DNA from: Flaviramulus multivorans
Lineage (GTDB): Bacteria; Bacteroidota; Bacteroidia; Flavobacteriales; Flavobacteriaceae
Direction: 5' to 3'
Length of the DNA stretch: 64,000 nucleotides
NCBI RefSeq assembly: GCF_021728415.1
Contig: NZ_JAKKDV010000004.1
Coordinates: forward strand, 248,001-312,000
Program-made: the position numbers and the translations under genes
Shown: positions 54,521 through 63,547 of the stretch, one piece after another
Position numbering within the stretch: position 1 is the stretch's first letter
Layout: each line of letters opens with the position of its first letter
Notes under the pieces: generated by a model
Told to the model about the DNA's origin: nothing
Database searches by the model: none
Seen by the model: the letters and a program-made list of their open reading frames with translations, nothing else

Positions 54521-55316
54521 TAAGGATGTAAATCATAAAATTTCGATAATTATTCCGGTATTAAACGAAGAAGCAGTTATTGGTAAATTGCTTGAATATT
54601 TATTGGCAAATGCATCGTCTGAAAATATTTCTGAGATTATTGTGGTTGATGGTGGAAGTAATGATGATACTGTAAACATTGTTCATGCTTTTTCAGTTGT
54701 TAATAATTCTAAAAACATTGAAGTATTACACTACGTAAAAGCTCAGAACACTAGCCTAAAAACAGACTATGGGAACGCACCAAACACCACTATTAAAGTC
54801 ATAAATTCAGAAAAAGGACGTGCTAAACAAATGAACTCTGGAGCAAAACATGCTACTGGGGATATTTTGTATTTTTTACATGCTGATTCTTTTCCTCCAA
54901 AATATTTTGATGAACTAATAATTGGAGAAGTTAGAAAAGGCAATAAAGCGGGCTGTTTTAGGATGCAGTTTGACAGTAACCATTGGTGGCTAAAATTATC
55001 AGGATGGTTTACTCAATTTAGTTGGAGAATATGTAGAGGCGGTGACCAAAGTCAGTTTATTACCCAAAGCCTATTTAATGATATTGGTGGTTTTGATGAA
55101 AATTATATAGTTTACGAGGATAATATTTTAATCAATGAATTGTACGCTAGAAAGCAATTTGTAGTGATAAATAAAAACCTTAAAACCTCATCCAGATTAT
55201 ATAATAAATACGGTATTTGGAAACTACAGTTTTTCTATTTAGTTATCTATATAAAAAGATGGCTTGGTGCTGACGCCAACGACTTATATAGGTATTATAA
55301 AAAGAAGATTTGCTAA
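54513..55316 (+). CDS. TIGR04283-type arsenosugar glycosyltransferase (GT2)
   Basis: A 267-residue family 2 glycosyltransferase: ISIIIPVLNEEAVIGKLLEYL, VDGGSNDDTV, and FLHADS as the DxD-equivalent; GRAKQMNSGAKHATGD and FRICRGGDQSQFI follow the TIGR04283 pattern. The family is named for its presence in arsenosugar clusters. The N-terminal region is longer than usual by an insertion around residues 56-90. It overlaps the DUF547 gene by 8 bases and ends the cluster, converging with the phosphoesterase gene. Confidence 0.9.
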   Translation: MSNKDVNHKISIIIPVLNEEAVIGKLLEYLLANASSENISEIIVVDGGSNDDTVNIVHAFSVVNNSKNIEVLHYVKAQNTSLKTDYGNAPNTTIKVINSEKGRAKQMNSGAKHATGDILYFLHADSFPPKYFDELIIGEVRKGNKAGCFRMQFDSNHWWLKLSGWFTQFSWRICRGGDQSQFITQSLFNDIGGFDENYIVYEDNILINELYARKQFVVINKNLKTSSRLYNKYGIWKLQFFYLVIYIKRWLGADANDLYRYYKKKIC

Positions 55317-55322
55317 GTAGCT

Positions 55323-56051
55323 TTACCTATTTCTCCCAGATTCATTAGGATATAGCGACGGTAAATCATCGCTTTGAAACACTTCTTTAGTCTCAATATT
55401 CATTCCTGAAAGTTTACCAAAAAAAGCAGCACCTGTATCAATATTCCATACATTAACAGCGTTCATTGGTAGATAAGATTTATAGTTTATGGTGGGGGTA
55501 TGGCCTATATAAATTTCATTGTAATGCTTTAATCTGTTTGGGTATATCACAGAATCTGTTTTTATGCCATTATCCATACTCAAAGCCATTTCCCATAAAG
55601 TTCTGTCATAATAAAAAGTATTCGAAAAAACTTCTTTTTCAACCCCGTGCATTGAAGTAAAACCAGCGTGAAGAAACAATCTATTCTCATCGTCAAGGTA
55701 ATATAGTTTCATAGTTTCGAAAAACTCTAAATGTTTCTTTTTATCTTCATTTGAAAAATGCTCATAGCTCTCCATAGTTTCCTTTCCACCATGCATATAC
55801 CAAGTAGGGTTTACTTCTCCAGTACGCAGCCATTCTTCACACCAAACATCATGATTTCCTTTTATAAAAATGCAGTTTATTTTTTGTGATAACTCCATTA
55901 AAAACTGGACGACCTGTGCAGACTCACTCCAACCATCTACATAATCACCCATAAAAATAAGGGTGTCTTCGTCTTTAACTTCCATTTTATTTAAAAGCTG
56001 TATGAGAGCTCTTAAACCACCATGTATATCTCCAATGGCAAATATTCGCAT
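55323..56051 (-). CDS. Metallophosphoesterase (PPP-like)
   Basis: A 242-residue calcineurin-like phosphoesterase. GDIHG at 7-11, GDYVDG at 35-40, GNHD at 65-68, FLHAGF and the late IGHTPT provide the two-metal site. The overall layout fits the serine/threonine phosphatase (PPP/ApaH-like) branch. Substrate unknown: phosphoprotein or diadenosine polyphosphate. Monocistronic, converging on the GT gene with 6 bases between stops. Confidence 0.9.
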   Translation of the reverse strand: MRIFAIGDIHGGLRALIQLLNKMEVKDEDTLIFMGDYVDGWSESAQVVQFLMELSQKINCIFIKGNHDVWCEEWLRTGEVNPTWYMHGGKETMESYEHFSNEDKKKHLEFFETMKLYYLDDENRLFLHAGFTSMHGVEKEVFSNTFYYDRTLWEMALSMDNGIKTDSVIYPNRLKHYNEIYIGHTPTINYKSYLPMNAVNVWNIDTGAAFFGKLSGMNIETKEVFQSDDLPSLYPNESGRNR

Positions 56052-56103
56052 ACCTAAATAATTTTTAGCAAAACTAAGGATTTATTACGATTGATAAAAT
56101 GGT

Positions 56104-57111
56104 TTAATGAGTGCTATATTGTTGTTTAATTAAAGCTTCAACTGGCTTATTTTGCGGTGTAAACATAAAATTATCATTGCCACCAACCTTATCATGCTTA
56201 TGAAACCATTTCCAAATAAAGCCTCCTGCAAACCAATCTTCATTCCAAAAAGTTTCAAATAACGCTTGGGTAGTATTTACTTGCGCTTCAAGATTTACTT
56301 GATCCATGCTTCTATCACTTACCCAAGGTTGTTTCCCTGAATAGTCAACACTTCTGTAACCATACTCTGTAAATAAAATAGGTTTCTGAAATTTATCATG
56401 AATCCTTTTAATATCTTGTTTGTATTTTTCCCATCCTTTTAAACATTCTTCTACAGTGGGCGTTTTACTTTGGCTTACTGGAAAATAGGCATCTACCCCA
56501 ATATAGTTTAGCTCACTCCAAAAAGGCGTTCTGTTAAACTCATTCCAATTGGCCGCATATGTTAACTTTCCCTTATAAACTTTTTTTATTTCTTTAATTA
56601 ATAAAAACCAATATTCTGGTCTGTTATCAATAAACCGCTCTAACTCCGTACCAATACAAAAAATATCAACCTTAGTTTCTTCAGCCAATTCAGCATACTC
56701 TAGAATAAATTTAGAATAAGAGTCTTCTAAACTTTTCCAGGTTGCCTCATCCTTCATTTCAATAAACCCCGTAAACTCACCTCGCCAAACCCAAATTTGT
56801 GGTTTTATCATGATTTTTATATTCGATTTTCTAAGCTCATCAATATATTGTTTTGCTCCTGCCCTTGTTTCACCAAACCATTGTCGTTCCGTATTGTGTA
56901 CAATCTCTGGGTGCTCTAAATCTCTTATAAAACCAAATGGCATTATGGCTGCAAAATTCGCATTTACATTTATTACAGGTTGTACATGCTTAATAGAAAT
57001 AGTATCTCGTGAAGCAACATAACTAACACCATTAATTTTTTCCTTTTTTACAGGGGCCATGGCACATGAACTGAATAAAAGGAGCAAACAAAACTTTAAA
57101 ATAAATCGCAT
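56104..57111 (-). CDS. GH113-like glycoside hydrolase lipoprotein
   Basis: A 335-residue lipoprotein (MRFILKFCLLLLFSSC, Cys16) with a TIM-barrel resembling glycoside hydrolase family 113 beta-mannanases. Candidate catalytic residues are Glu156 in CIGTELERF and Glu249 in FTEYGYRS, at the ends of barrel strands. WKWFHKHDKVGGNDNFMFTPQNKPVEALI closes the fold. Activity on mannan-like glycans is plausible but not shown by sequence alone. Divergent from the FAD oxidoreductase gene. Confidence 0.85.
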   Translation of the reverse strand: MRFILKFCLLLLFSSCAMAPVKKEKINGVSYVASRDTISIKHVQPVINVNANFAAIMPFGFIRDLEHPEIVHNTERQWFGETRAGAKQYIDELRKSNIKIMIKPQIWVWRGEFTGFIEMKDEATWKSLEDSYSKFILEYAELAEETKVDIFCIGTELERFIDNRPEYWFLLIKEIKKVYKGKLTYAANWNEFNRTPFWSELNYIGVDAYFPVSQSKTPTVEECLKGWEKYKQDIKRIHDKFQKPILFTEYGYRSVDYSGKQPWVSDRSMDQVNLEAQVNTTQALFETFWNEDWFAGGFIWKWFHKHDKVGGNDNFMFTPQNKPVEALIKQQYSTH

Positions 57112-57160
57112 AAGTGTTAATTTATTCTCTAAATTTAAACAAATTGAAAATACTGAGTTA

Positions 57161-57177
57161 AGGTTTTAACAAAACCT
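57161..57177. promoter_or_regulatory. Small palindrome between divergent genes
   Basis: AGGTTTT-AAC-AAAACCT, a perfect 7-base stem lying 29 bases before the oxidoreductase ATG. It could be an operator or a short hairpin; there is no further support. Confidence 0.3.
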
Positions 57178-57206
57178 CCGACAAAAATTTCAACCAAACC
57201 AAATTA

Positions 57207-58511
57207 ATGGAACATATTGTTATAATAGGAAATGGTATATCTGGTGTAACTGCCGCAAGACATATTAGAAAACTTTCAGATAAAAAAATTACCATTATTT
57301 CAGCCGAAACCGAATATTTCTTCTCCCGAACTGCACTCATGTACATTTATATGGGTCACATGAATTTTGAACACACGCAACCATATGAAAATTGGTTTTG
57401 GGAGAAAAATCGAATCAATCTTAAAAAAGGTTTTGTAGAAACTATTAATACTAATACAAAAACGCTTCATTTTGCCGATAACGACAAGCTCAATTATGAT
57501 AAGTTAATAATAGCTACTGGCAGCAAACCCAATAAATTTGGGTGGCCAGGACAAGATTTAAACGGCGTTATGGGCATGTACCATAAACAGGATTTAGACA
57601 ACCTAGAAAAATTCGCACCAAATAACCAAATGTGTAAAAGAGCGGTAATAGTTGGTGGTGGTTTAATTGGTATTGAACTCGCTGAAATGTTAAATTCCCG
57701 CAATATCCCTGTTACCTTTTTAGTACGTGAATCTAGTTTTTGGAATGGTGTTTTACCCGATGGTGAAAGCGAAATGATTAACCGGCATATTAAAAATCAT
57801 CATATTGACTTACGTTTATCTTCCAACTTAAAAGAAATCAAACCAGATGAAAACGGAAACGTAAAATCCGTTATCATTGAAGAAACAGGCGAAGAAATTA
57901 TCTGTAATGTTGTTGGCTTAACTGCAGGCGTTTCTCCAAACATCGATTTTATAAAAAACTCAAACATAGAAACCGATAAAGGTGTAAAAGTAAATCGGTT
58001 TTTAGAAACAAACATCCCAGATATTTATGCTGTTGGTGATTGTGCTGAACAACATGAGCCTATTGGACAACGCAGACCTATTGAAGCCGTTTGGTATACA
58101 GGGAGAATGATGGGAGAAACCGTTGCCCAAACTATTTGTGGTAATCGAATCGCATACAAACCAGGACATTGGTTTAATTCAGCTAAGTTTTTCGATATAG
58201 AATATCAAACCTATGGTTGGGTTCATGGTAGTAAAGGAAAACCAGATTATGAGCAACATTTTCATTGGAAACACAATGATGATACAAAGTGCATAACAGT
58301 TGCCTACCATAAAGACACTAATACGTTTTTAGGTATAAACACCTTAGGAATTAGAATGCGTCATGAAACATTTGATACATGGCTTACCGAAAAACGCGAT
58401 GTTGATTATGTCATGGATCATTTATCGGAAGCTAATTTTGATCCAGAGTTTTACAAAACATTTGAATCAGAAATATATTCAGCCTATAAAAACCAATTTC
58501 AAACTGCCTAA
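57207..58511 (+). CDS. FAD/NAD(P)-dependent oxidoreductase
   Basis: A 434-residue two-dinucleotide-binding flavoprotein of the rubredoxin/nitrite reductase-like group. FAD site GNGISG at 8-13 with TIISAETEYFFSRTALMYIYMG, a second site VIVGGGLIGIELAEML and the FAD-closing IYAVGDCAEQ. No redox-active CxxxxC pair is present, which argues against a disulfide reductase. It lies 9 bases upstream of a polyferredoxin membrane protein, suggesting electron transfer between them. A link with the nearby arsenosugar genes is possible but unproven. Confidence 0.9.
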   Translation: MEHIVIIGNGISGVTAARHIRKLSDKKITIISAETEYFFSRTALMYIYMGHMNFEHTQPYENWFWEKNRINLKKGFVETINTNTKTLHFADNDKLNYDKLIIATGSKPNKFGWPGQDLNGVMGMYHKQDLDNLEKFAPNNQMCKRAVIVGGGLIGIELAEMLNSRNIPVTFLVRESSFWNGVLPDGESEMINRHIKNHHIDLRLSSNLKEIKPDENGNVKSVIIEETGEEIICNVVGLTAGVSPNIDFIKNSNIETDKGVKVNRFLETNIPDIYAVGDCAEQHEPIGQRRPIEAVWYTGRMMGETVAQTICGNRIAYKPGHWFNSAKFFDIEYQTYGWVHGSKGKPDYEQHFHWKHNDDTKCITVAYHKDTNTFLGINTLGIRMRHETFDTWLTEKRDVDYVMDHLSEANFDPEFYKTFESEIYSAYKNQFQTA

Positions 58512-58520
58512 ACTTCGAAT

Positions 58521-60122
58521 ATGAGTAATGAGTTAAATCATAGTATGTCTTTAGCAAAACCCGAAGCTAACAATTTATCTATCAAACAAAAAATAGCTGT
58601 TTTATTGGGTGTAATAGGGCTTTTTATTTTAACCCTCGCATTGTTAAATACTCAGTTCCCAAACAAGGGTTTGTTTTTATCGATATCCTTAGGTTTAATT
58701 ACTGTAGGAACTATCATTTTTGCACATGATGCTTATTTAACCAAATTAGAAGGCATCAAAAACGATGGTGTTTGGTTTAAATCTATGTCTTCAAGAGGCA
58801 TCTTGGGTTGGGTTACAGGCATTGTATTAACAGGGTTTTACATAGTACTATATTTTTATCCTCAATTTTTAGGGCAAGGGCAAAATGGAGAAGCCAATAC
58901 AGGACTCATTTCATTATTCGACCCTTTAAGTATTTTATTAAGTGGGAATCCTGCAAGCCAATGGTTTGTTTATGGAACTTTATATACGGTAGCCATTTTA
59001 ATTTTTGGCTATAAGTTTATGCTTAAATACCGCCATAATCGCTACCAGCAATTACGTACAGGTTCGGTCATGTTTTTTCAGCTAGGATTTGCCTTTTTAA
59101 TACCCGAATTTATGTCGCGCTTAAATGAAAGTCCCGATTATAATTTGCCTTATTACGATTTAAAAAGCATGTGGCCACTCAACTATTATTTGTTTGATGG
59201 GTGGTCTATCAACGGGCTTTTATCTTCCGGCAATTTAGGTTTAATGATGTTATTATTTGGTATAGCTTCTATTTTTGTCATATCACCTTTTTTAACTTAC
59301 AAATACGGAAAACGCTGGTATTGCTCATGGGTTTGCGGCTGCGGAGGATTAGCAGAAACTGCAGGTGATTCGTTCAGGCACTTATCTTCAAAAAAATTAT
59401 CGGCCTGGAAATTAGAACGTTGGTTAATTCATACCGTTTTAGTTTTTTCTGTGGTTATGACAACCGCTATGATTTACACCTATTTAGGTAAAGACCCCAA
59501 CAAATTTTGGCTAACCAGAAGCACATTTCTTTTAGGGGTTGGCATTTTATTAACGCTTGTTTTTGTAATTACCATGGTTTTTAAGCGCAATGAACTTGAT
59601 AAAGATGCACGCTACGGCGCCATTGGGTATTTTGTAGTAATTGCAGCCCTATTCATTATGCATTATACAGGGACTTCTGATAAAATATTTTTGATAAAAT
59701 CTAGCGCACTTCGTTCTGCCTACGGTTTATATATCGGTTCCATTTTTTCTGGTGTTATTGGGACGGGTTTCTATCCTATTTTAGGAAATCGTGTTTGGTG
59801 TCGTTTTGGTTGCCCTATGGCTGCAATTTTAGGGTTTCAACAGCGTATGTTTTCAAAGTTTAGGATTACTACCAATGGTGGACAGTGCATTTCTTGCGGT
59901 AACTGTTCTACCTACTGCGAAATGGGAATTGATGTGCGAGCATACGCGCAGAAAGGCGAAAATATTGTGCGTTCCAGTTGCGTAGGCTGTGGTATTTGTG
60001 CTGCGGTTTGCCCCAGAGGTGTACTAAAATTAGAAAATGGTAGTATGGAAGGACGCATCAATCCAAATGAAATTTTATTAGGAAATGATGTAGACTTAAT
60101 GGATTTGGTAAATCAAAAATAA
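58521..60122 (+). CDS. NapH-like membrane ferredoxin protein
   Basis: A 533-residue inner-membrane protein with about ten hydrophobic segments and iron-sulfur sites. CSWVCGCGG and CRFGCPMA are the CxxxCP-type motifs of the NapH/RdxA group, and two 4Fe-4S clusters are formed by CISCGNCSTYC and CVGCGICAAVCP in the C-terminal part. It probably passes electrons between the quinone pool and a soluble partner, for which the FAD oxidoreductase encoded just upstream is the obvious candidate. It converges head-on with the PD40 lipoprotein gene with no gap. Confidence 0.9.
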   Translation: MSNELNHSMSLAKPEANNLSIKQKIAVLLGVIGLFILTLALLNTQFPNKGLFLSISLGLITVGTIIFAHDAYLTKLEGIKNDGVWFKSMSSRGILGWVTGIVLTGFYIVLYFYPQFLGQGQNGEANTGLISLFDPLSILLSGNPASQWFVYGTLYTVAILIFGYKFMLKYRHNRYQQLRTGSVMFFQLGFAFLIPEFMSRLNESPDYNLPYYDLKSMWPLNYYLFDGWSINGLLSSGNLGLMMLLFGIASIFVISPFLTYKYGKRWYCSWVCGCGGLAETAGDSFRHLSSKKLSAWKLERWLIHTVLVFSVVMTTAMIYTYLGKDPNKFWLTRSTFLLGVGILLTLVFVITMVFKRNELDKDARYGAIGYFVVIAALFIMHYTGTSDKIFLIKSSALRSAYGLYIGSIFSGVIGTGFYPILGNRVWCRFGCPMAAILGFQQRMFSKFRITTNGGQCISCGNCSTYCEMGIDVRAYAQKGENIVRSSCVGCGICAAVCPRGVLKLENGSMEGRINPNEILLGNDVDLMDLVNQK

Positions 60123-61085
60123 CTACTCATACACTTTTACAAACACGGGTGCTTGATGATATTGATACTCAGAATCTTCAGTTAATACTTTAGTTTCTTT
60201 GGTTTCCCAATTCATCAATTCAATATGATATGGTGGTTTATCATCATTAGAAAATCCGTAAACTAACCATTTCCCATCTGGACTCCAATCGTGCCAAATA
60301 CTACTTGAAGTTTTAGTTTCTAGTAACAATTTCCATTGTTTTTTACCATCAGTGGTAATAGCATACAAACTATATTTTCCGTTTTGAAAACTTCCATAGC
60401 TTATAAATTTCTCGGTAGGGTGCCATTTTGGTGGTCCTGCATGATAACTGTACCAATTAGCCGTTGTATCAGCTTTTGGGTAATGTGTTAATTGCTTTAA
60501 GTGGCTCCCATCAGCATTTATGAGGTACAATTCATCTATATATCCTTGGTCTTTTTTAAAAGGTTTATGCGCGCCTCTAAAAACAATTTGGGTTCCATCT
60601 GGTGAATACGTTGGGTCGCTTAAGTACTTTAAATCCGGTTTTATTTTATTTAAAATTTTTCCTGTATTACTTAACACGTAAAATGCTGTATCAATACTAT
60701 TATGTGGTCTAACAATAATTTCAGAACCATTATTTCTGGTGCTGTGCCAACTGTCATTCAAACGTATATCACTTATTTTAGTTTTACTACTACCATCTGC
60801 TTTCATTTTATACAATTGGTAATTTCTATGTGCTGTATCCTTGTCTGTTATAAAGTATAAATCGTCATCGTGGGCATAGTATGTCCATTCAACCCCTTTA
60901 AAATTTGTTAGATTCTTTTTGTTTTTACCATCCAAATCCATCGAAAAGACTTCATAATCATCATTATCTCCATCGTAAAGTACATTATAGGCAATTTTTA
61001 AGGTGTATGGCTTTTCGGCTTTCTTTTGGGTTTCGGATTTACAACCAAAAATGATGAGTAAAAAAATAATACAATACGTTTTCAT
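60123..61085 (-). CDS. TolB/PD40-repeat lipoprotein
   Basis: A 320-residue lipoprotein (MKTYCIIFLLIIFGC; Cys15) containing PD40-type beta-propeller repeats: DPTYSPDGTQIVFRGA, PPKWHPTEKFISYGS, HDWSPDGKWLVYGFS. Proteins of this kind bind other envelope proteins or glycans, but no specific role can be given. Its stop meets the stop of the NapH-like gene. Confidence 0.85.
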   Translation of the reverse strand: MKTYCIIFLLIIFGCKSETQKKAEKPYTLKIAYNVLYDGDNDDYEVFSMDLDGKNKKNLTNFKGVEWTYYAHDDDLYFITDKDTAHRNYQLYKMKADGSSKTKISDIRLNDSWHSTRNNGSEIIVRPHNSIDTAFYVLSNTGKILNKIKPDLKYLSDPTYSPDGTQIVFRGAHKPFKKDQGYIDELYLINADGSHLKQLTHYPKADTTANWYSYHAGPPKWHPTEKFISYGSFQNGKYSLYAITTDGKKQWKLLLETKTSSSIWHDWSPDGKWLVYGFSNDDKPPYHIELMNWETKETKVLTEDSEYQYHQAPVFVKVYE

Positions 61086-61147
61086 AATTACAATTTACAA
61101 ATAATTTTGCGTCTGAAATTTTTTTATTAATACTAAAAAACAATTAA

Positions 61148-61155
61148 TACCTTTG
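61148..61155 (+). promoter_or_regulatory. Candidate -7 element of the glycosyltransferase run
   Basis: TACCTTTG matches TAnnTTTG and lies 35 bases before the ATG of the first GT2 gene. The -33 region is weak. Confidence 0.45.
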
Positions 61156-61190
61156 CACGACTAAACTAAAAACCAACTATCTTACCATCA

Positions 61191-61883
61191 ATGACCAAAA
61201 TAAAAGTCATTATTCCTGCCTATAATGAAGCAGATTCTATTGCACTTGTTATAAACGATATTCCTAAAATAGTTGATGAAATTATTGTGGTAAGCAATAA
61301 TTCAACCGATAACACGGAAATTAATGCCAAAAACGCGGGCGCTACAGTGTTAACAGAAACCAGTAAAGGCTATGGTTATGCCTGTTTAAAGGGTATGCAA
61401 TACATTGAAAACCAAACGGGAAAACCAGATATTGTTGTATTTTTAGATGGCGATTATAGTGATTACCCAGAAGAATTAACCAAAATAGTAGCCCCAATAA
61501 TAGATCATAACGTCGATTTTGTTATTGGTGCTAGAGTAAAAAACCTCCGGGAAGTTGGTTCTATGACGATGCCTCAAATATTTGGCAATTGGTTAGCAAC
61601 AACTTTAATGGCATTATTTTTTGGTGCAAAATTTACCGACTTGGGTCCATTTAGAGCCATTAAATACCATAAACTGTTGGCACTAAATATGGAAGACAAA
61701 ACCTATGGCTGGACCGTAGAAATGCAACTCAAAGCCCTTAAGCAAAAACTTACATACACTGAAGTACCAGTAAATTACCGTAATAGAATTGGTGTATCAA
61801 AAGTGTCTGGTACGATAAAAGGTGCTATATTTGCAGGCATTAAAATTTTAGGTTGGATTTTTAAATACAGTATTAAAAAATGA
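61191..61883 (+). CDS. Family 2 glycosyltransferase (DPM1/DPG synthase-like)
   Basis: A 230-residue GT2 protein with KVIIPAYNEADSIALVINDIP, NNSTDNTE and VFLDGDYSDYPE (DGD metal site), GWTVEMQLKALKQKL and VNYRNRIGVSKVSGT, the layout of polyprenyl-phosphate sugar transferases. A mostly hydrophobic C terminus (GAIFAGIKILGWIFKYSI) may associate with the membrane. Its stop overlaps the next GT gene by 4 bases, so the two are translated together. Confidence 0.88.
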   Translation: MTKIKVIIPAYNEADSIALVINDIPKIVDEIIVVSNNSTDNTEINAKNAGATVLTETSKGYGYACLKGMQYIENQTGKPDIVVFLDGDYSDYPEELTKIVAPIIDHNVDFVIGARVKNLREVGSMTMPQIFGNWLATTLMALFFGAKFTDLGPFRAIKYHKLLALNMEDKTYGWTVEMQLKALKQKLTYTEVPVNYRNRIGVSKVSGTIKGAIFAGIKILGWIFKYSIKK

Positions 61884-63370
61884 TTTTTGAAACTACAGTT
61901 ATAATTATATATAGCATTGCCCTATTGCTTATTTTTATGTATGCTTTAGCGCAATTAAATTTGCTGTTTAATTATCTGTCTTCAAAAAAAGCTAAAGATA
62001 ACTGTGAAAAATTCGATTTTTCGAACCCTGACGAAATCCCTTATATAACCATTCAATTACCCGTTTATAACGAAATGTATGTTATGGAGCGATTGTTGGA
62101 TAACATTGCGGAAATAGACTATCCGAAAGATAAACTAGAAATTCAGGTTCTAGACGATTCAACTGATGAAACTGTTGAAAGTACCAGAGCCCACGTAGAA
62201 AAAATTAGGGCTACAGGTTTAGATATAAAACACATAACACGAACCGACCGCAAAGGTTTTAAAGCGGGCGCTCTTAAAGAAGGATTAAAAATTGCTAAAG
62301 GTGAATTTATCGCTATTTTTGATTCCGATTTTTTACCTAAAAAAGACTGGTTAAAGCGTACAGTTCCTTATTTTAAAGACGAACACATTGGTGTAGTACA
62401 AACACGTTGGGGACATATAAATCGAAACTATTCCATCCTTACCAGAATTCAAGCTTTTGCTTTAGATGCTCATTTTACACTAGAGCAAGTGGGCAGAAAC
62501 AGCAAAGGGCATTTTATTAATTTTAATGGTACCGCAGGTCTTTGGAGAAAATCATGCATTATAGATGCTGGTAATTGGGAAGGTGATACGCTTACAGAAG
62601 ACCTCGATTTAAGCTACCGTGCGCAATTAAAAAATTGGAAATTCAAATACTTGGAAGATGTTGAAACACCTGCCGAACTTCCTATCGTTATAAGTGCGGC
62701 ACGTTCACAACAATTTAGATGGAATAAAGGTGGTGCCGAAAATTTCAAAAAAATGCTTTGGCGTGTTGTAAAAAGCCATAACATTTCTACCAAAACCAAA
62801 GTACACGGGTTATTACATTTATTAAATAGCACTATGTTTTTAAACGTGCTTATAGTTGGTGTTTTAAGTATTCCTATGTTATATATAAAAAACGAATACG
62901 CGCATTTAAAGCCCTATTTTTATGTTATGAGTTTCTTTGTGCTAAGTACCATTATATTTTTTATATGCTATTGGTTTATGTACAAAAACACGTATGGTAG
63001 TGGTTTTAAAAACTTTGCTCGTTACACAGGTATGTTTTTCGTGTTTTTCTCTATAGCTATGGGTTTTTCGCTACATAATTCTATTGCCGTTTTAGAAGGT
63101 CATTTTGGTAAGAAAAGTGAATTTGTTCGTACGCCAAAATTTAACATTAGCAAATACAAAGACAACTGGAAAAACAATAAATACCTCCGAAAAAATATAT
63201 CCGTACATGTGGTTTTCGAAGGACTATTAATGCTTTATTTTGGCTTTGGTATGTACAGCGCTTTTATTGTAGGCAACCAAGGTGGCGATTTTGGTCTTTT
63301 CCCTTTTCACCTTATGCTGTTTATAGGCTTTGGTTATGTGTTTTTTAAATCGTTAACCTCTAAGGTTTAA
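61880..63370 (+). CDS. Processive-type family 2 glycosyltransferase (cellulose synthase-like)
   Basis: A 496-residue membrane GT2. One N-terminal and about four C-terminal membrane segments enclose the catalytic domain: ITIQLPVYNE, LDDSTDETV (D), IFDSDFLP (DxD), TEDLDLSYRAQLKNW (TED) and QQFRWNKGG (QxxRW). The family includes cellulose, glucomannan and related synthases. The product is unknown; the preceding GT2 and following GT-C gene suggest a membrane-linked glycan or glycolipid. The repeat copy 2 follows it. Confidence 0.9.
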   Translation: MIFETTVIIIYSIALLLIFMYALAQLNLLFNYLSSKKAKDNCEKFDFSNPDEIPYITIQLPVYNEMYVMERLLDNIAEIDYPKDKLEIQVLDDSTDETVESTRAHVEKIRATGLDIKHITRTDRKGFKAGALKEGLKIAKGEFIAIFDSDFLPKKDWLKRTVPYFKDEHIGVVQTRWGHINRNYSILTRIQAFALDAHFTLEQVGRNSKGHFINFNGTAGLWRKSCIIDAGNWEGDTLTEDLDLSYRAQLKNWKFKYLEDVETPAELPIVISAARSQQFRWNKGGAENFKKMLWRVVKSHNISTKTKVHGLLHLLNSTMFLNVLIVGVLSIPMLYIKNEYAHLKPYFYVMSFFVLSTIIFFICYWFMYKNTYGSGFKNFARYTGMFFVFFSIAMGFSLHNSIAVLEGHFGKKSEFVRTPKFNISKYKDNWKNNKYLRKNISVHVVFEGLLMLYFGFGMYSAFIVGNQGGDFGLFPFHLMLFIGFGYVFFKSLTSKV

Positions 63371-63379
63371 ATCTTTTTT

Positions 63380-63500
63380 GGGCGTTACCTCAAGGGTCGC
63401 GCTTTGCACTATATCTTTTTTATTCTAAATTTAGTTCAGAACCTTAAGGTACTGAAATCTGTTCAGCATAAAAAAGGATGCCGTTGCAATCGCTAACGCA
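63380..63500 (+). repeat. Dispersed intergenic repeat, copy 2
   Basis: Begins GGGCGTTACC and ends CAATCGCTAACGCA, with the internal core GGTCGCGCTTTGCACTA, matching copy 1 at 2780-2910 read on the other strand. The middle has T- and A-rich arms that can pair (CTTTTTT with AAAAAAG). It fills the gap between two glycosyltransferase genes and holds no gene. Confidence 0.7.
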
Positions 63501-63547
63501 ATAGTTACTCAATAAAATACTAATTACAAATAATACTATATTTGAGT

